Of a DNA stretch of 64,000 nucleotides, positions 43,181 through 53,960 are shown piece by piece. The notes below the pieces were generated by a model. The model was not told the DNA's origin, made no database searches, and saw only the letters and a program-made list of their open reading frames with translations. Numbering within the stretch: the stretch's first letter is position 1; each line of letters opens with the position of its first letter. The position numbers and the translations under genes were made by a program. Source of the DNA: Xiphydria camelus (lineage: Eukaryota; Arthropoda; Insecta; Hymenoptera; Xiphydriidae); assembly GCA_963678675.1 (NCBI GenBank), contig OY783193.1, positions 21,631,309 through 21,695,308 on the forward strand, written 5' to 3'.

Positions 43181-43560
43181 GAACATAAAAATGCAGCACG
43201 ACATGAGGCGGTTTTACAACCGGCAATTACTTGCGAGGTTGTTGTAACCAAATGGACAGACTATTTTGTCAATCGTTTGGTGATTTCAACGTAAAGTGTA
43301 TTTGTCCTGCATATACACCAGTTATTAATACTTTGAAGGATAAGTTGGAACTTGATATGGGTTTATGTACCGTATTTTTTTAGCTATCATAAACCAATTA
43401 TTATATCCACTAAACTATGGAAGTCACGAATTGATATCTAGTTTTATTATAAATCGTAGTGAAACCGTTGTTATACACTGAAATCAGTATAAAGATGTAC
43501 GTTCTGGAGATAGAAGCGTCTAACATTGGAATGGTGATTCCCCCCCCCCCCCCCCCCCCC
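43181..43560. other. Spacer with a 21-base poly-C run
   Basis: Mostly AT-rich and unassigned. 43497-43540 is the start of the ACCGGTAGAAG MITE family (GTTCTGGAGATAGAAGCGTC), which ends in C21 at 43540-43560. The poly-C run may mark an insertion junction or an assembly-prone site. Confidence 0.55.
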
Positions 43561-44293
43561 GCGGTATGCATATCAGGTTCTACCGACATGACGTGCTTCG
43601 ACAAGGTCTGTATCAACTTTAGCGGTATATTGGGGGCACTGCACTAATCCTGTGGCACATTTTTCTATCTGGGAAAGCATATTATTATGGTAGTACAGCC
43701 GTACAGCGTTCCAATAATATATAATTGGAACTTTTGATAATACGAAAGGGGGAATATATCGATAAAGAAAAGATAATAAAATAATTACTTCATTATTGTA
43801 ATCCAATTCTATCGTATCTCCTACTTTTCTACCACGGCTTTCCCAGATAGAAAAATGTGCCACAGGATTAGTGCAGTGCCGCCAATATACCGCCAAAGTT
43901 GATGCAGACCTTGTCAAAGCACGTCGTGTCGGTAGAAACTGATATTTCTACCGTGGCATTGTACCGCAATTCTAGAGAATTCTTTTCTACCTAGGTTGAT
44001 TTTTGACTGCGAAGAAAAATCAAATTTCCATCAATCCGTCCCGTTCTCGTATGGCGCTGAAAACAAAAAATAGAATAACTACAAAGATATTTGTTCTGTA
44101 TAAGGGATGAAAATGAGGTTAAGACAGTCAGTTAGGAAGTAACTTATCTGATGCCACTTCTTCCGAGATACAGATGTCTCCTTTCCTGCTCTTCATGCAC
44201 CAGAAACCAGAGAAAAATACACTGCTTCCGTGCACTATCTTGATTATTAAAAAAAATCCAAACGATTTGATAATAGCTAGCTGTCAGAGCGTC
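43561..44293. mobile_element. Second copy of the CAATAGTGG foldback element
   Basis: It runs from ATATCAGGTTCTACCGACAT through GGGAAAGCATATTATTATGG to AGCTAGCTGTCAGAGCGTC, parallel to the right two-thirds of 1529-2897. The left outer arm is missing. It is followed directly by the transposase N-terminal repeat that also precedes the first copy. Confidence 0.8.
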
Positions 44294-44475
44294 AGGAATA
44301 GTTGAAACGAAAATCGCATATTGCAATGAAAGTACTATGGGTGAAAGGCGCTCGGTGACAAGCCTGACATTCTCCGATCCATCGAGTCATCTTTTTACGG
44401 ACAGGACATGATCTAGATCCTCTTCGGTTGCACCTGTACGAGATGACATGTCAGAAAATCGTGAGTTCATGAAAA
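44294..44475 (+). pseudogene. Transposase N-terminal fragment, second copy
   Basis: Nearly identical to 130-310 (GGCGCTCGGTGACAAGCCTG, TCGAGTCATCTTTTTACGGA, TTCGGTTGCACCTGTACG). It includes helix-turn-helix-like coding of the decayed Tc1/mariner gene, with a deletion of TGT near 44380. The rest of the gene is absent. Confidence 0.65.
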
Positions 44476-44529
44476 TCTTCTAACCTACTCGTTCTGCAAT
44501 AATACATTTAGTAATAAACAGCTATAATA

Positions 44530-44795
44530 TTAATAATAATATTTTTAGAAACGTATCAAGATGGTAACGAATATTTAATTTTACGAGATACAAAAACAAT
44601 GTACTACAAATGCAAATGCTCAAAATGACGAAAATGAAATATTCGCTAGAGTACGCACATCTATCCAGAATCGTTTCCGATGTTGCATGGACATGGGTGG
44701 CCGTCATTTTGAGCATTTGCTGTAGTACATTGTTTTTGTATCTCGTAAAATTATTCGTTACCATCTTGATACGTTTCTAAAAATATTATTCTACT
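44530..44795. mobile_element. Palindromic MITE, ~265 bp
   Basis: Arms of about 90 bases (AATATTTTTAGAAACGTATC, AAGATGGTAACGAATA, ACGAGATACAAAAACAATGT) are mirrored around a loop at 44625-44690. Non-coding. Confidence 0.75.
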
Positions 44796-44929
44796 TTGAT
44801 CAACTTCGATCGTTATAAACTTGAAAAGTTGATATCTCCAGAAGGGGGCGCTTGCGGGAATAGGTCCCTTATATCAAAATACTTGTAATGACGTAACCTA
44901 TCACCCCTATTTCTGTGTCGGTTTTTTCC

Positions 44930-45530
44930 GAACACCCTGTATATAAAAAGTAAAAGGCATCATTTGAAAGGGAAATTATTGTAAATCAAGTGACTACAAA
45001 ATTCGACTAAAAAATTTATTAAAAAATTTTAATAAAAAAGAACGCCGCGTTTTTTCCCTTCAAAATAAAAAATTCAGACACAGAATTATACTCGATGTTT
45101 ATGCACTTATGATTTTAAATAAATTCATACACTTATATACAGTATACCGAATGTCGTACGAGAAACCGATCAGGCAGGGGCCTTCTGAATTTCTCTGAAT
45201 TTGACTTCGGCAGTGCAATTTATGAATCACTCTAACACCGTCCAAGCACTACCAATTATTCAGTATTGTGGACAAAATATGAAAACTTAAACGCGGCAAG
45301 TTCTTTTTTATTAAAATTTTTTAATACATTTTTTTAGTCGAATTTTGTAGTCACTTGATTTACAATAATTTCCCTTTCAAATGATGCCTTTTACTTTTTA
45401 TATATAACTCTTGAACATGGCGATCTTAATTGATTTCAAATCTTCTTTGGAGAGTATTTTACGTATCAATTTTTGTTTGTCACTGAATGAACATGCCGCC
45501 TTTTTTTTTACAGAGAATCTGTTTTTGTGG
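44930..45530. mobile_element. MITE (AAAGGCATCATTTGAAAGGA family), larger copy
   Basis: The left arm at 44945-45035 and right arm at 45325-45405 are inverted; the right side extends to CGATCTTAATTGATTTCAAA, TATTTTACGTATCAATTTT and GAATGAACATGCCGCC. A fragment of the CAGTATG foldback family lies inside (45150-45260). ACACCCTGTAT immediately before the left arm shows a mariner-type terminus. Confidence 0.75.
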
Positions 45531-45539
45531 GGGGTAGAT

Positions 45540-45790
45540 TCTTACACCCGACATTCCTTGTCTAGGTGCTTACAGGGTTAATGACCTTGAGTTAAACATT
45601 CCGTATATAACAGTAGTAGGGTTGGCCGACAGAAAACTAATATAAATGCAATCATAAAAGCATAACAGCAGTTGCTATTTTTTAACCCCTTCCTGCACCT
45701 TGTACCATAAAATATGGCACGTACACTGATACCTACCTGGTGTGTGTGCTACCATAAATCAGTGTATTTCATATATATATTTTTCATGGA
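45540..45790. repeat. Inverted repeat arm, partner at 41880-42115
   Basis: Reverse complement of the 41880-42115 segment, with an extra 30 bases (ATGGCACGTACACTGATACC) near 45715. Confidence 0.75.
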
Positions 45791-46279
45791 ATTTACCAAA
45801 ATCATGTAGAAAGGGGTTAAATGTGCCTAGAATAAAGAAAATAATAAATTCCTATAATATATCCAGCTTTTGATGCCCATATAACTTCGATCCAGATAGT
45901 CGCATGGGAAAAACATATAGGACATTTTTTTCATAGATAATTTAATTTGCTTTAATTTTCGTAACTACATTTTTTGCTCTAAAATTTATAGAAATCGAGT
46001 TATTGACAAATAATAAAGAAAAAACGTTTTTTTAACCCCTTTTCTTAAGATGGTGGCCAAATCCGGGCTTTTTCTGGGGGGTGCAAATTTAATACGTGCT
46101 TTTTAACACCAAATGAAACAAATTAAAATTATTTCCAGCTTGTCCAGAATTGCTCCCGCTATCAATGCACTTGTCGACTGGCCTATTATAGGTACATGAA
46201 ATTCTGTTTACAGATTCACCCCTCCTTAATTGCATTGACCCTTCAATCGCATTTACATATCTCCCTGTCTCTTTTTCAG
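45791..46279. other. Intron-like spacer before the Dpr-type exon
   Basis: 46025-46190 is the inverted copy of 36200-36380 (CCAAATCCGGGCTTTTTCTG). 46190-46279 is single-copy and becomes pyrimidine-rich (CTCCCTGTCTCTTTTTCAG), a normal splice acceptor with a polypyrimidine tract. Confidence 0.6.
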
Positions 46280-46463
46280 CGCCTTTGGTGGAGATAGTGG
46301 ACGCCATGGGGGAACCACTGCGTGACAAGTACTATGAGGCTGATAGCACGATAGAGTTGCTATGTGTCGTACGACATTTGGCGATGCAGATGCAATACGG
46401 AGTGGTCCAATGGCGTCACGGAGATAGAACTCTCAATTATGATACGACGCGCGGCGGAATTAG
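46280..46463 (+). CDS. Exon of a Dpr-like immunoglobulin-superfamily protein
   Basis: The exon is bounded by TTTTTCAG and GTGAGTC and is open in one frame after two bases. The product (about 60 residues) reads PLVEIVDAMGEPLRDKYYEA, then DSTIELLCVVRHL, then VVQWRHGDRTLNYDTTRGGI. The B-strand Cys (ELLCVV), the Trp (VVQW) and the YDTTRGGI end are the first half of the second Ig domain of Dpr/Dpr-like neuronal surface receptors, which pair with DIPs in synaptic partner choice. The domain's second Cys would lie in the next exon, not found in the window. The exon begins in phase 1 and ends in phase 2 (two bases, AG). There is no frame damage. It is probably part of a gene with very long introns. 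Confidence 0.85.
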
Positions 46464-47180
46464 GTGAGTCGCTCGCGGAAAATCCTTTTTGCTGGACACG
46501 ATAAGCAAGATGAAATTAGCCAAAAAATCGACCCAAGTTATTGCACAGAATATTCGAAATATGTATACGCATACCCTTTTCGAAATCTCCCAAGAGAATG
46601 TAAAAAATATCGTAACTTAAAAGTTTTATGTTGTTGAAATAGACTCCAGCGTCATTTTAATATTTCGCAATTATATTAATCTTGAACTTTTAGTCTTAAC
46701 ACTTTTCTTGTGTCAAAAATGTAAGATCAAAACTCATTTGTAGGTAGTTACTTTTTCTAAATGTTATTGTGATTAAAGTTCTATGCTTTTTATAAAAAGT
46801 CACGTACCTATATCCTTTTTTGTGACAATAAGATAAGTCTCTTGAATTTCTGTTTGTATGACCCCTGGTAGAATAAAGCCCACTTGTTCAATGTAAGTTC
46901 AAGGCTGGTTCAGCTTGAACTTACGTCGAATAAGTAGGCCTAAGTGAACAGCTTTTCTAGCCACTAGCTTCTTTCTCGGCAGTTTTACGGTCTAAAAATA
47001 AACTGTTTAAGACTAACTCAAAATTGGATAAAAAATTATCAATATTTCAAGCAGTTAAGACTGTAGTAAATAGGATAAAATAAAAATTGCAAAATTTAGA
47101 GGCTACCTCGCGCCGTTGATCGCCTTTAACAACTGGTTTTACACTCGTTTTTGACACTGTGGAAGGGTCATCTAGCACTT
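46464..47180. other. Intron-like AT-rich sequence
   Basis: Downstream of the exon's donor. It contains a hairpin at 46886-46942 (CCACTTGTTCAATGTAAGTT against its complement). No further exon with Ig motifs was found. Confidence 0.5.
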
Positions 47181-47265
47181 ACAAAGGATGTATTGTGCCA
47201 AAGTGCAAGAGTACGAGTATTGTCAACACTGAAAAAGTGTCCATAAATGAGGAGCTTTCGAGCAA
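47180..47265 (+). pseudogene. THAP-like N-terminal fragment
   Basis: About 28 codons read TYKGCIVPKCKSTSIVNTEK. Cys-x4-Cys followed by KSTS and an EK stretch resembles the start of THAP DNA-binding domains, often found in transposon-derived insect proteins. The rest (the Cys-x2-His part and AVPTF box) is missing; the frame then runs to a stop in unrelated sequence. The resemblance is short, so the call is tentative. Confidence 0.35.
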
Positions 47266-47439
47266 AACCGAATAAATCCACCATAAACGATTTTTAGAAA
47301 CAGACGATTTTTCTGTAACGAAAAAGCACTAGCAATTTCTTTTGTTTTGTTAGCAAATACTAATGGGGGCATCATAATAAAACTTCTTCTACAAATTTAA
47401 TTTCGAAAAATTATATTTGTAGAAAATACTACAAAAAGA

Positions 47440-47945
47440 AAGTAAAAAAAAAGGCGGCATGTTCATTCAGTGCCAAAAAATTGATACGTAAAATACTCTC
47501 CAAAAAAGATTTGAAATCAATTAAGATCGCCATGTTCAAGATTTGTATATAAAAAATAATTGCGTGGAAGTGATGTGGGTGTATTCGGTTACAGACAATT
47601 ATTTAAAAAATGATCTTTTTGTTCTAATAACTTTATTTAACCGAATATACCCACATCACTTCCACGCAACATTGTTCTGCCAGATGTTAACACATCAATT
47701 AGATATTATGTCTTCCTTGTAATCACATACTATTTTACATGGTTGGAAGGAAGAGATATCAAATTGATGTGTTAACATCTGGCAGAACAATGTTGCGTGG
47801 TAGTGATGTGGGTATATTCGGTTAAATAAAGTTATAGAACAAAAAGACGATCATTTTTTAAATAATTGTCTGTAACCGAATACACCCACATCACTTCCAC
47901 GCAACATTGTTCTGCTAGATGTTTACTCATCTATTGCAAGTTAGA
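47440..47945. mobile_element. Alternating inverted copies, copy 2, with MITE half
   Basis: 47440-47550 is the half MITE (GGCGGCATGTTCATTCAGTG). 47560-47945 repeats the forward-reverse-forward-reverse arrangement of 42195-42625, the first unit lacking its outer 35 bases. The spacer TTAGATATTATGTCTTCCTT is the same in both arrays, proving duplication of the whole array rather than two assemblies. Confidence 0.85.
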
Positions 47946-48271
47946 ATGACTAACTCGTTTTTAGTTTTTTCCCACCTACCGTACCTCCATTCGCATTCTT
48001 CGCGAGATTCCTATATGAATTCTGCGTAAAGTACCTTGAGTTTGTGAGGGAACATTTTCGACGCAAGTTCGGAAGAATGGGAATGTAATTTTAGTTTTCG
48101 AATGCCGCGATGTTTGTATACGAAAATGTAGCGTGGAAGTGATGTGGGTATAATCGGTGAAAGGAAAATATGAAAACCAAAAATCAAAGTGTGTGGAAAT
48201 GTTCTACAGGTTTAAGTGTAGTTGTGTATTCATATTTCATTTGTATACGACAATCATTTATGCAGTAATTT

Positions 48272-49266
48272 CCCAGGTAACAAACTAACGTGAAATTAAC
48301 GTTATTTTTTGGTCAGTTCTGATCATAGACGACGTCAGTAAAAGACGTATAAATGATGCTAAAAGTACGGTCGAAAGTCACATCCCACTGACGTCATTTA
48401 ATTACGTTTTTCTAACGTTCTTTATGACGTGAAATATGACGTTTAATTTTAACGATTTCCCAGGTAGCACACTAACGTCGAAATCACGGTTTTTTAAGGT
48501 CAGTTCTGACGGCAGATGACGAAAAATATGACGTGATGATGTAAAAAATGACGGTTCTGAAAGGTTAGGGGTCTGACGTATATCTTTTCATCGTGAGCGG
48601 TCACCCATCCAACTACTATCCGCAGTTTTTGCTGCTGAACTTCGTTGATCGGTCGGTGTCCTCGAGTCCTTATCTGCTGCACGCTCCTGTGATATTAAGT
48701 ATTACTACTAGTATTGGTGTTCATATGAATAAGTTTGATTGAGCTTGTTAAGTTGTATTGATAAGTTTGATGTTGCTTTTCCAGTCAATAAGAAAGAGCT
48801 TGAATAAATAAGATTTTATAATTGTATTATTCTTTTCTCAACATTTTTGATAAATATTCTTGCATAGATTCAAATTGATATTAATAAATAAATAATTATT
48901 TGAATGTTTATAGAAACGACCACAAAATAAAAAACTTACTTTTATTTATTATATTATATTGTATATATAAATGGTACATAGATATAAGGATCGAGAATTA
49001 AAGTAGACCACACTATACAAATATTTTTATGTTATACATTATAAAAAAATATATAAATATTCAATGTAGGAATATTGTATAATAAATATAGTTATTTATA
49101 AATTTTATTACGACGTAAAAATAACGTCTTTTTAACGTCATATTTAGGGCGTCTTAAAGACGTTTCTTGAATGACGACATTAAAATGTCATTTTTTGGTA
49201 GAATGACGTCACTGACGAAATATGTCCTAAAAGTGACGTCAAGTTTACGTCAGCTTGCTACCTGGG
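48272..49266. mobile_element. CCCAGGTAGC-ended element rich in TGACGT
   Basis: The ends CCCAGGTAACAAACTAACGT and the reverse of CCCAGGTAGCAAGCTGACGT are inverted. The duplicate at 42771-43180 gives the empty site; only TT (48270-48271 and 49267-49268) is repeated. A further direct end, CCCAGGTAGCACACTAACG, lies at 48459. Both sides carry many TGACGT/ACGTCA motifs, while the middle (48700-49090) is AT-rich. It contains a 5S rRNA-like piece. No transposase gene was found. Confidence 0.8.
48597..48672 (-). pseudogene. 5S rRNA-derived segment
   Basis: On the minus strand: CCGATCAACGAAGTTCAGCA then GATAGTAGTTGGATGGGTGA followed by CCGCT. This follows the internal control region of eukaryotic 5S rRNA (box A AAGTTAAGCA, box C TAGTACTTGGATGGGTGACC) with a few changes. 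The outer stems are not kept. It may be a 5S-derived SINE head or a 5S fragment captured by the element. Confidence 0.7.
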
Positions 49267-49384
49267 TTGTAGTTTGAACTGGTGAAATGAAATAGTGATT
49301 AATAATATACAGAAATTTAAAAGAAGAGGAAGGCAGAATACGTGAGAAACTGTGAACAAAAAGAAATGTGACAGTAGAAAGTTG

Positions 49385-49985
49385 TACGTTCTGGAGATAG
49401 AAGCGTCTAATCTCGGAATTGTGATTTTGTGAATAATGGAAAGTACTCACCGTTATTCTCAAATTCACTATTTCGAGGTTAGACGCTCCGATCTCTCGAA
49501 TGGACATCGACTCTAACTACCGATTCGATTTCTACCGGTATACCGTATGTATCATGCCAAATTAAACAAGCAGATATACCGACATTGCCGAAACTTTACC
49601 GACGTTCAAGAATTTTATAGTTAGAGTTGGCTTGAGAAGAGTGCACTGTGTGTGCTGCGTGAGAGCGAAAAGTGTCAAATGTCTGATTTCCCGATAGCTG
49701 TTAATTCAAGAGATCGAAGTGTTTCGTCTATTATTCAATACTTCGATTTTCTGAATTGACAGCTATCGGGAAATCAGACGTTTGACACTTTTCGCTCTCA
49801 CGCAGCACACACAGCGCACTCTTCTCAAGCCAACTCTAACTATAAAATTCGTGACCGTCGGTAACGTTTCGGCAATGTCGGTAATTTTGCTTGTTTAATT
49901 TGGCATGATACATACGGTAAATGACTGGAGTACCGACCGAGCCCGGCCGAAGGTAAATTTCAAGATCCCTGTAACTGCCCCGATA
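49385..49985. mobile_element. ACCGGTAGAAG MITE copy 3 with nested palindrome
   Basis: The outer part (49385-49545 and 49915-49985) is the family of 6270-6605 (TCTACCGGTA, GTACCGACCGAGCCCGGCCG). Inside it a separate palindrome (49545-49915, ends TACCGTATGTATCATGCCAA) has about 180-base arms meeting at 49735, with CTTGAGAAGAGTGCACTGTG and GAAAAGTGTCAAATGTCTGA. The inner one interrupts the outer MITE at ACCGGTA. Confidence 0.8.
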
Positions 49986-50106
49986 GCCAGGTGGCTCCAC
50001 AGTGGTGGCACTGTGGGACCACGCGGTGACTTTGAGAAACATCACAGTGATGTCTTGGTGCGTGCCCACTGGGGGGTACCACTGTGGCATCACGCAGTGT
50101 ACAAAG

Positions 50107-50335
50107 TGGATAAAGTAGGATTTTGCAAAAGGATAAAGTAGGATTTTGCACGCAGTGACTTTACCGAGGTTTTTCACTGTGTGCCCGTGCAGTGCCGCCG
50201 CCTGCCACCCGCCTAGTAGTGTCGCTTTTTTTTTCACACCCTACCGGGATTTGAACCTGCGATCTTCAGGCTACGAGATGCTTCGAAACTGGGAATGCTT
50301 GCATTCTACCAATTGAGCCATCGACTCTTCGAGCA
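50107..50335 (-). mobile_element. tRNA-derived SINE, copy 2
   Basis: The minus-strand head (50333 to about 50238) has A box TGGCTCAATTGG and B box GGTTCAAATCC. The body includes CACTACTAGGCGGGTGGCAGG-like sequence, as in copy 1. The tail GTAGGATTTTGC occurs twice (50119 and 50142), which looks like a 3'-tail repeat. The head differs from copy 1 at scattered positions, so the two are separate insertions. Confidence 0.8.
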
Positions 50336-50939
50336 CGATGTTGCTCCACTCCGGTCATAATATAGAAACCGGACATGACAGACAGGGAGGCTTCTCCACC
50401 TTTTGTATACATTTTGCGGAAAATCACGGGTAATCCTAAGCGGATGTGTGAGTTCAACTAATTGTTGAAACGTAAGTCTTTCTTTCAATTGCTATTTTTC
50501 AAATAGACACCATTTAGAAGTTACGGATAATCGCCTTCGCGCTGCTCTAACCTACAAACGTCCCAGAATGCAACTGTAAACATTCTTGACTCGTGTTTTA
50601 CATTTTCAGTTTATTGGCGTAAATGATTGAAGGGGTCGCATTCTCGTGTCCACCTGTATTATACATTTTCTGGATCTGGGTTGTGTTTATCATCATCTGT
50701 TTAGATCATGCCAAAGGGATTCAGGGATACTGCAAAAGACGCGAAGTGAACTATCGGAGTATGCTTGATATCTAATTTTAATTGTGTAAAGTATTCCAAT
50801 ACTCTTCTGTTTCAGGATTCAAATGGCTAATCCGACCTTATGTGGTGCTTCAAAAGGAATATCAATGCTTAACACATTCGCTGCGGACCGCGCACAGCTC
50901 CTGCTTTAAAATACATACACCCTCACGCGGGAGCCGCAT
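50336..50939. other. Unassigned single-copy flank
   Basis: A TTTCAG/GATTCAAATGGC junction at 50814 looks like an intron-exon border, but the following frame soon stops. It may be an eroded earlier exon of the kinase copy that follows; no motif supports this. Confidence 0.35.
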
Positions 50940-51485
50940 GATCCGCAGTGAACGTGTAAAGGAAACTCTTTCAGAACTTGATAGTCCTATAGTATACGCT
51001 CACAATGATCTTCTACTGGGAAATGTATTGTATAATGAAAAAGAAAATAGCGTTACTTTCTTGGCTTGGCTTGGCTTGGCTTAGAATATATCTTCGTACG
51101 TACAATGAAGCCATAGATGTATCCGAAGATACTGTTACTAAACTTTAACCAAGGTTTAAGTTTCCTCCTTTATCTCATTTCTTCCGGGGTTGCTGGGCGC
51201 TTATACAGAGTGAACATTCAAATATCGACTTCGATTTTCTGGAGTAAGTTTATTTAATTATTATCAGATTGTATAATCAGGATATTTTAATTTTATAATA
51301 TTCATATTTCATTTGATGATAATCGTTTTGATAATAGGTACGCTTCTTTCAGATTTAACGAACACTTCAAAATGAAGGACGAATGCCTGAACATGAAGTA
51401 TAAAATTTACGCCAGGACGAAATCATTCCATACAATGAAGAATTTTAATAATTCCCAACGATGTATTCTATATGATACTATTTAA
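50940..51485 (+). pseudogene. Ethanolamine-kinase pseudogene with retained intron
   Basis: The frame reads LSELDSPIVYAHNDLLLGNV then LYNEKENSVTF: the Brenner-type HNDLLLGN phosphotransferase motif of choline/ethanolamine kinases (catalytic Asp in HND). The adjoining DYEY region is missing, replaced by a (TTGGC)4 tract at 51060-51083. It resumes as TYNEAIDVSEDTVTKL, a stop, then CWALIQSEHSNIDFDFLE. An intron (51244-51337, GTAAGT...AATAG) separates the final exon YASFRFNEHFKMKDECLNMK. Family members phosphorylate ethanolamine in the CDP-ethanolamine pathway. The retained intron shows origin by DNA duplication, not retrocopying. Confidence 0.85.
51061..51084 (+). repeat. (TTGGC)4 microsatellite
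   Basis: Pentamer array ending in TTAG, placed exactly where the kinase catalytic DFG-equivalent segment should be. It supplies the stop codon of the preceding frame. Confidence 0.8.
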
Positions 51486-52437
51486 TTTTACCAGTTTGTT
51501 AATTGGATTTCTCAAGCAAATTATCTCCTTTTATTCAGATTCATTATATGTAACAGCAGTTGAAAAAAATTGCGAATGAAAATACTATGATATAATAGCT
51601 TAAGTCGTACAGTATTTTATATAAAGAATAGGATAATATACACATAATATAGAATCATGTACATATTATATTACCAAATTAAAAAATGTTTTCTGTTATC
51701 CATCATGTTTTTCCCGCAATTTCTAAAAATTTCCTTTGACCCCTTTTAACGTTATCATCGGAATTAACATTTCAGATTTTTCTCCGTACTAGTATTTAAA
51801 CCTTTGCCAGTAAACGATATTTGTTAGAGCAAGTTTAGCATATTTTAAAATATCCTGCAATGCCTCCGAATAGAAATGAATCGGTGAATCCAAGAACAGT
51901 ATAAGTCCAAAAAATGGCGTTTTGCGTTAAGATAGGTAGCCAAAATGTTTAAAATTCTAAGCTCCATATATTGTCAAGAACCGATTCCTATCAGTCATAA
52001 GAAAATCCACGTATTTAGCATCCCTCATTACAGTTTTCAAGAGCTTGAAATGATGGCCATTAACTCATTGTGAAGTTATTACGTTTTTTCCTTTTTTTCT
52101 CGAAACTATCTTTATGCATTTGTACTGTTCTTGGACTCACCGATTCAAATAGAGTGCGTCTCGCGCCTTACTACGCATGTGCTACAAAATCGTTCCAACT
52201 CAGAACTAGGGACTGAAATTACCGTTCGAGAACCAGTTCTGTTACAGTTCGCAGTTGGAACGCTCTTTGGAATCGTTCCAGAACTAGTTTTGTGTTTGTT
52301 GGAACGGCTGGGTCAGACTGCGCACACTCCGTAGAGTTAAGAACCAGTCCTCGTATTAGTTGGAACGAACCTAGTGACTGCTCTCGAAGGTTCTCATTAA
52401 ATTTTGTAAAATAATTTGATATTTTTCTTTTTCAAAA
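51486..52437. other. AT-rich spacer with two small inverted repeats
   Basis: An inverted pair TGAATCGGTGAATCCAAGAA (51875) and its complement (52120-52145) define a 275-base element. At 52190-52370 ends GTTCCAACTCAGAACTAGGG and complement enclose repeated GTTGGAACG motifs. No genes seen. Confidence 0.6.
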
Positions 52438-53102
52438 TAAATGTCAACATAACCACGTAACATAAACAAAGAATTTGTAAATAAAAGTAGTTTTAAAAGT
52501 GCAAGTGCAATAAACCAAATTCATAAGTGATGAATATCGGTATCGAAGATATCTTATCAATTCTAGGAGTCAAAAATTCCGCTAGTGGAAGGAGAAGCGG
52601 TATTGAAAGCAGGTTTGTATTTTCCTGCGGAATCAAAAAGAGAAACCAAAATGCAGTGAAAATCATCGCTTCTTGCGTACAATCGTCACATGGTACTATT
52701 TGCCGTACTGATTTATGTACAGAAGCGTTGCAAAAACATGTTTGCGTCTTCCTCTGGCCCAGCTGCACTTGCACGTTACTTCTTTATTCTTGTTTACTAG
52801 TAAGATGTTCACTTCAACTTCGTGAGGAGCACTTGTTACATGTGACGATTGTACGCAAGAAGCGACGATTTTCACTGTATTTTGGTTTCTCTTTTTGATT
52901 CAACAGGAAAATACAAACTGCTTTTTTTCAATACCGCTTCTCCTTCCACTAGCGACATTTTTGACTCTCCTAGAACTGACAAGATATCTTCGATATTGAT
53001 ATTCATCACTTATGAATTGGGTTTATTGCACTTGCACTCTTAAAACTACTTTTAGGTATTTACAAATACTTTGTTTACGTTACATGGTTATCTTGACATT
53101 CG
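52438..53102. mobile_element. 660-bp palindromic element
   Basis: Arms of about 255 bases (52438-52693 and 52845-53102) contain AACCACGTAACATAAACAAA, GAAGATATCTTATCAATTCT, AGTGGAAGGAGAAGCGGTAT and TCTTGCGTACAATCGTCACA, then mirrored. The loop is about 150 bases. ORFs exist in both arms because they mirror each other; no motif was found. Superfamily unknown. Confidence 0.75.
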
Positions 53103-53514
53103 GTCCGCAACGACGGCCATCTTAGGAAGAACGAAACGCCACCATACAGCGGTGTCCGACGCGAATAAAAGTTCCGTACGGCGTCAGCGAATAGACCAAT
53201 CAGGATCAAGTATTCCGTTCTGGCAAAAACTCGCACTTCGGATCCTGACTGTGGCATCAGATTAACGTCACTCAGTGACGCCACCGCGTGACTTTTGGGT
53301 GAAAGTCACGCTTGGCTATCGGGGTGGCCAGTATAGCGCGGGGGACTGTGGGCCCGGTGGTGTACGCCATCTGATGGCGGTCCGACCAATTGCCGAGCTG
53401 ACACGGACACACACTGACGCTGTTAAGCTCACACGGACATACGCTACGCAGATCACGGTTCCCCAACCACTTCCCCGAAATCACTCCCAAGCGAGCCTAA
53501 AGATGTTTACACAT
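53103..53514. other. CpG-rich unassigned stretch
   Basis: No recognisable gene. Direct repeats ACACGGACA and TAAGCTCACACGGAC occur at 53400-53440, and GTGACGCCACCGCGTGACTT at 53273-53292. Confidence 0.4.
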
Positions 53515-53960
53515 GAATAAAAGACATCATTTGGAAGGAAAATTATTGTAAATCAAAAGTTACCAAACAATTCGACTAAAAAAAATTATAAAAAATTTTC
53601 ATAAAAAAACTTGCCGCATTAAGTTTTCATATTTTTTCCACTATAATACCGACGGTATCATATCGAATATAATTTTCTATCTGTCTCAATGTTTTATTTT
53701 GAAGGAAAACCCCGCGGCAAGTTCGTTTTTATGAAAATTTTTTATAAATTTTTTAGTCGTATTTTTTAGTAATGACACAATAATTTTCCTTCCAATGATG
53801 CCTTTTATTTTTTATATATAAATCTTGAACATGGCGATCTTATTTGATTTCAAATCTTTTTTGGGGGGTATTTTACGTATCAATTGTTGTTGGCACTGAA
53901 TGAACATGCCACCTATTTTTTTTACAGAGAATCTGTTTTTGTGAGAAGATTTCACTACTT
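53515..53960. mobile_element. MITE (AAAGGCATCATTTGAAAGGA family), copy 3
   Basis: Inverted arms (ATCATTTGGAAGGAAAATTA and complement at about 53775-53805) with the conserved right extension TTGAACATGGCGATCTTATT and CTGAATGAACATGCCACC. The tail to 54000 is shared, inverted, with 32700-32880. Confidence 0.8.

Noticed and set aside
48597..48672. An intact 5S rRNA gene
   Set aside because: Only the internal control region is recognisable; the outer helices and about half the length are missing.
52493..52898. Cysteine-rich ORFs of 93 and 123 codons
   Set aside because: They mirror each other across a palindrome, so apparent conservation between them is due to the inverted arms, not to coding.
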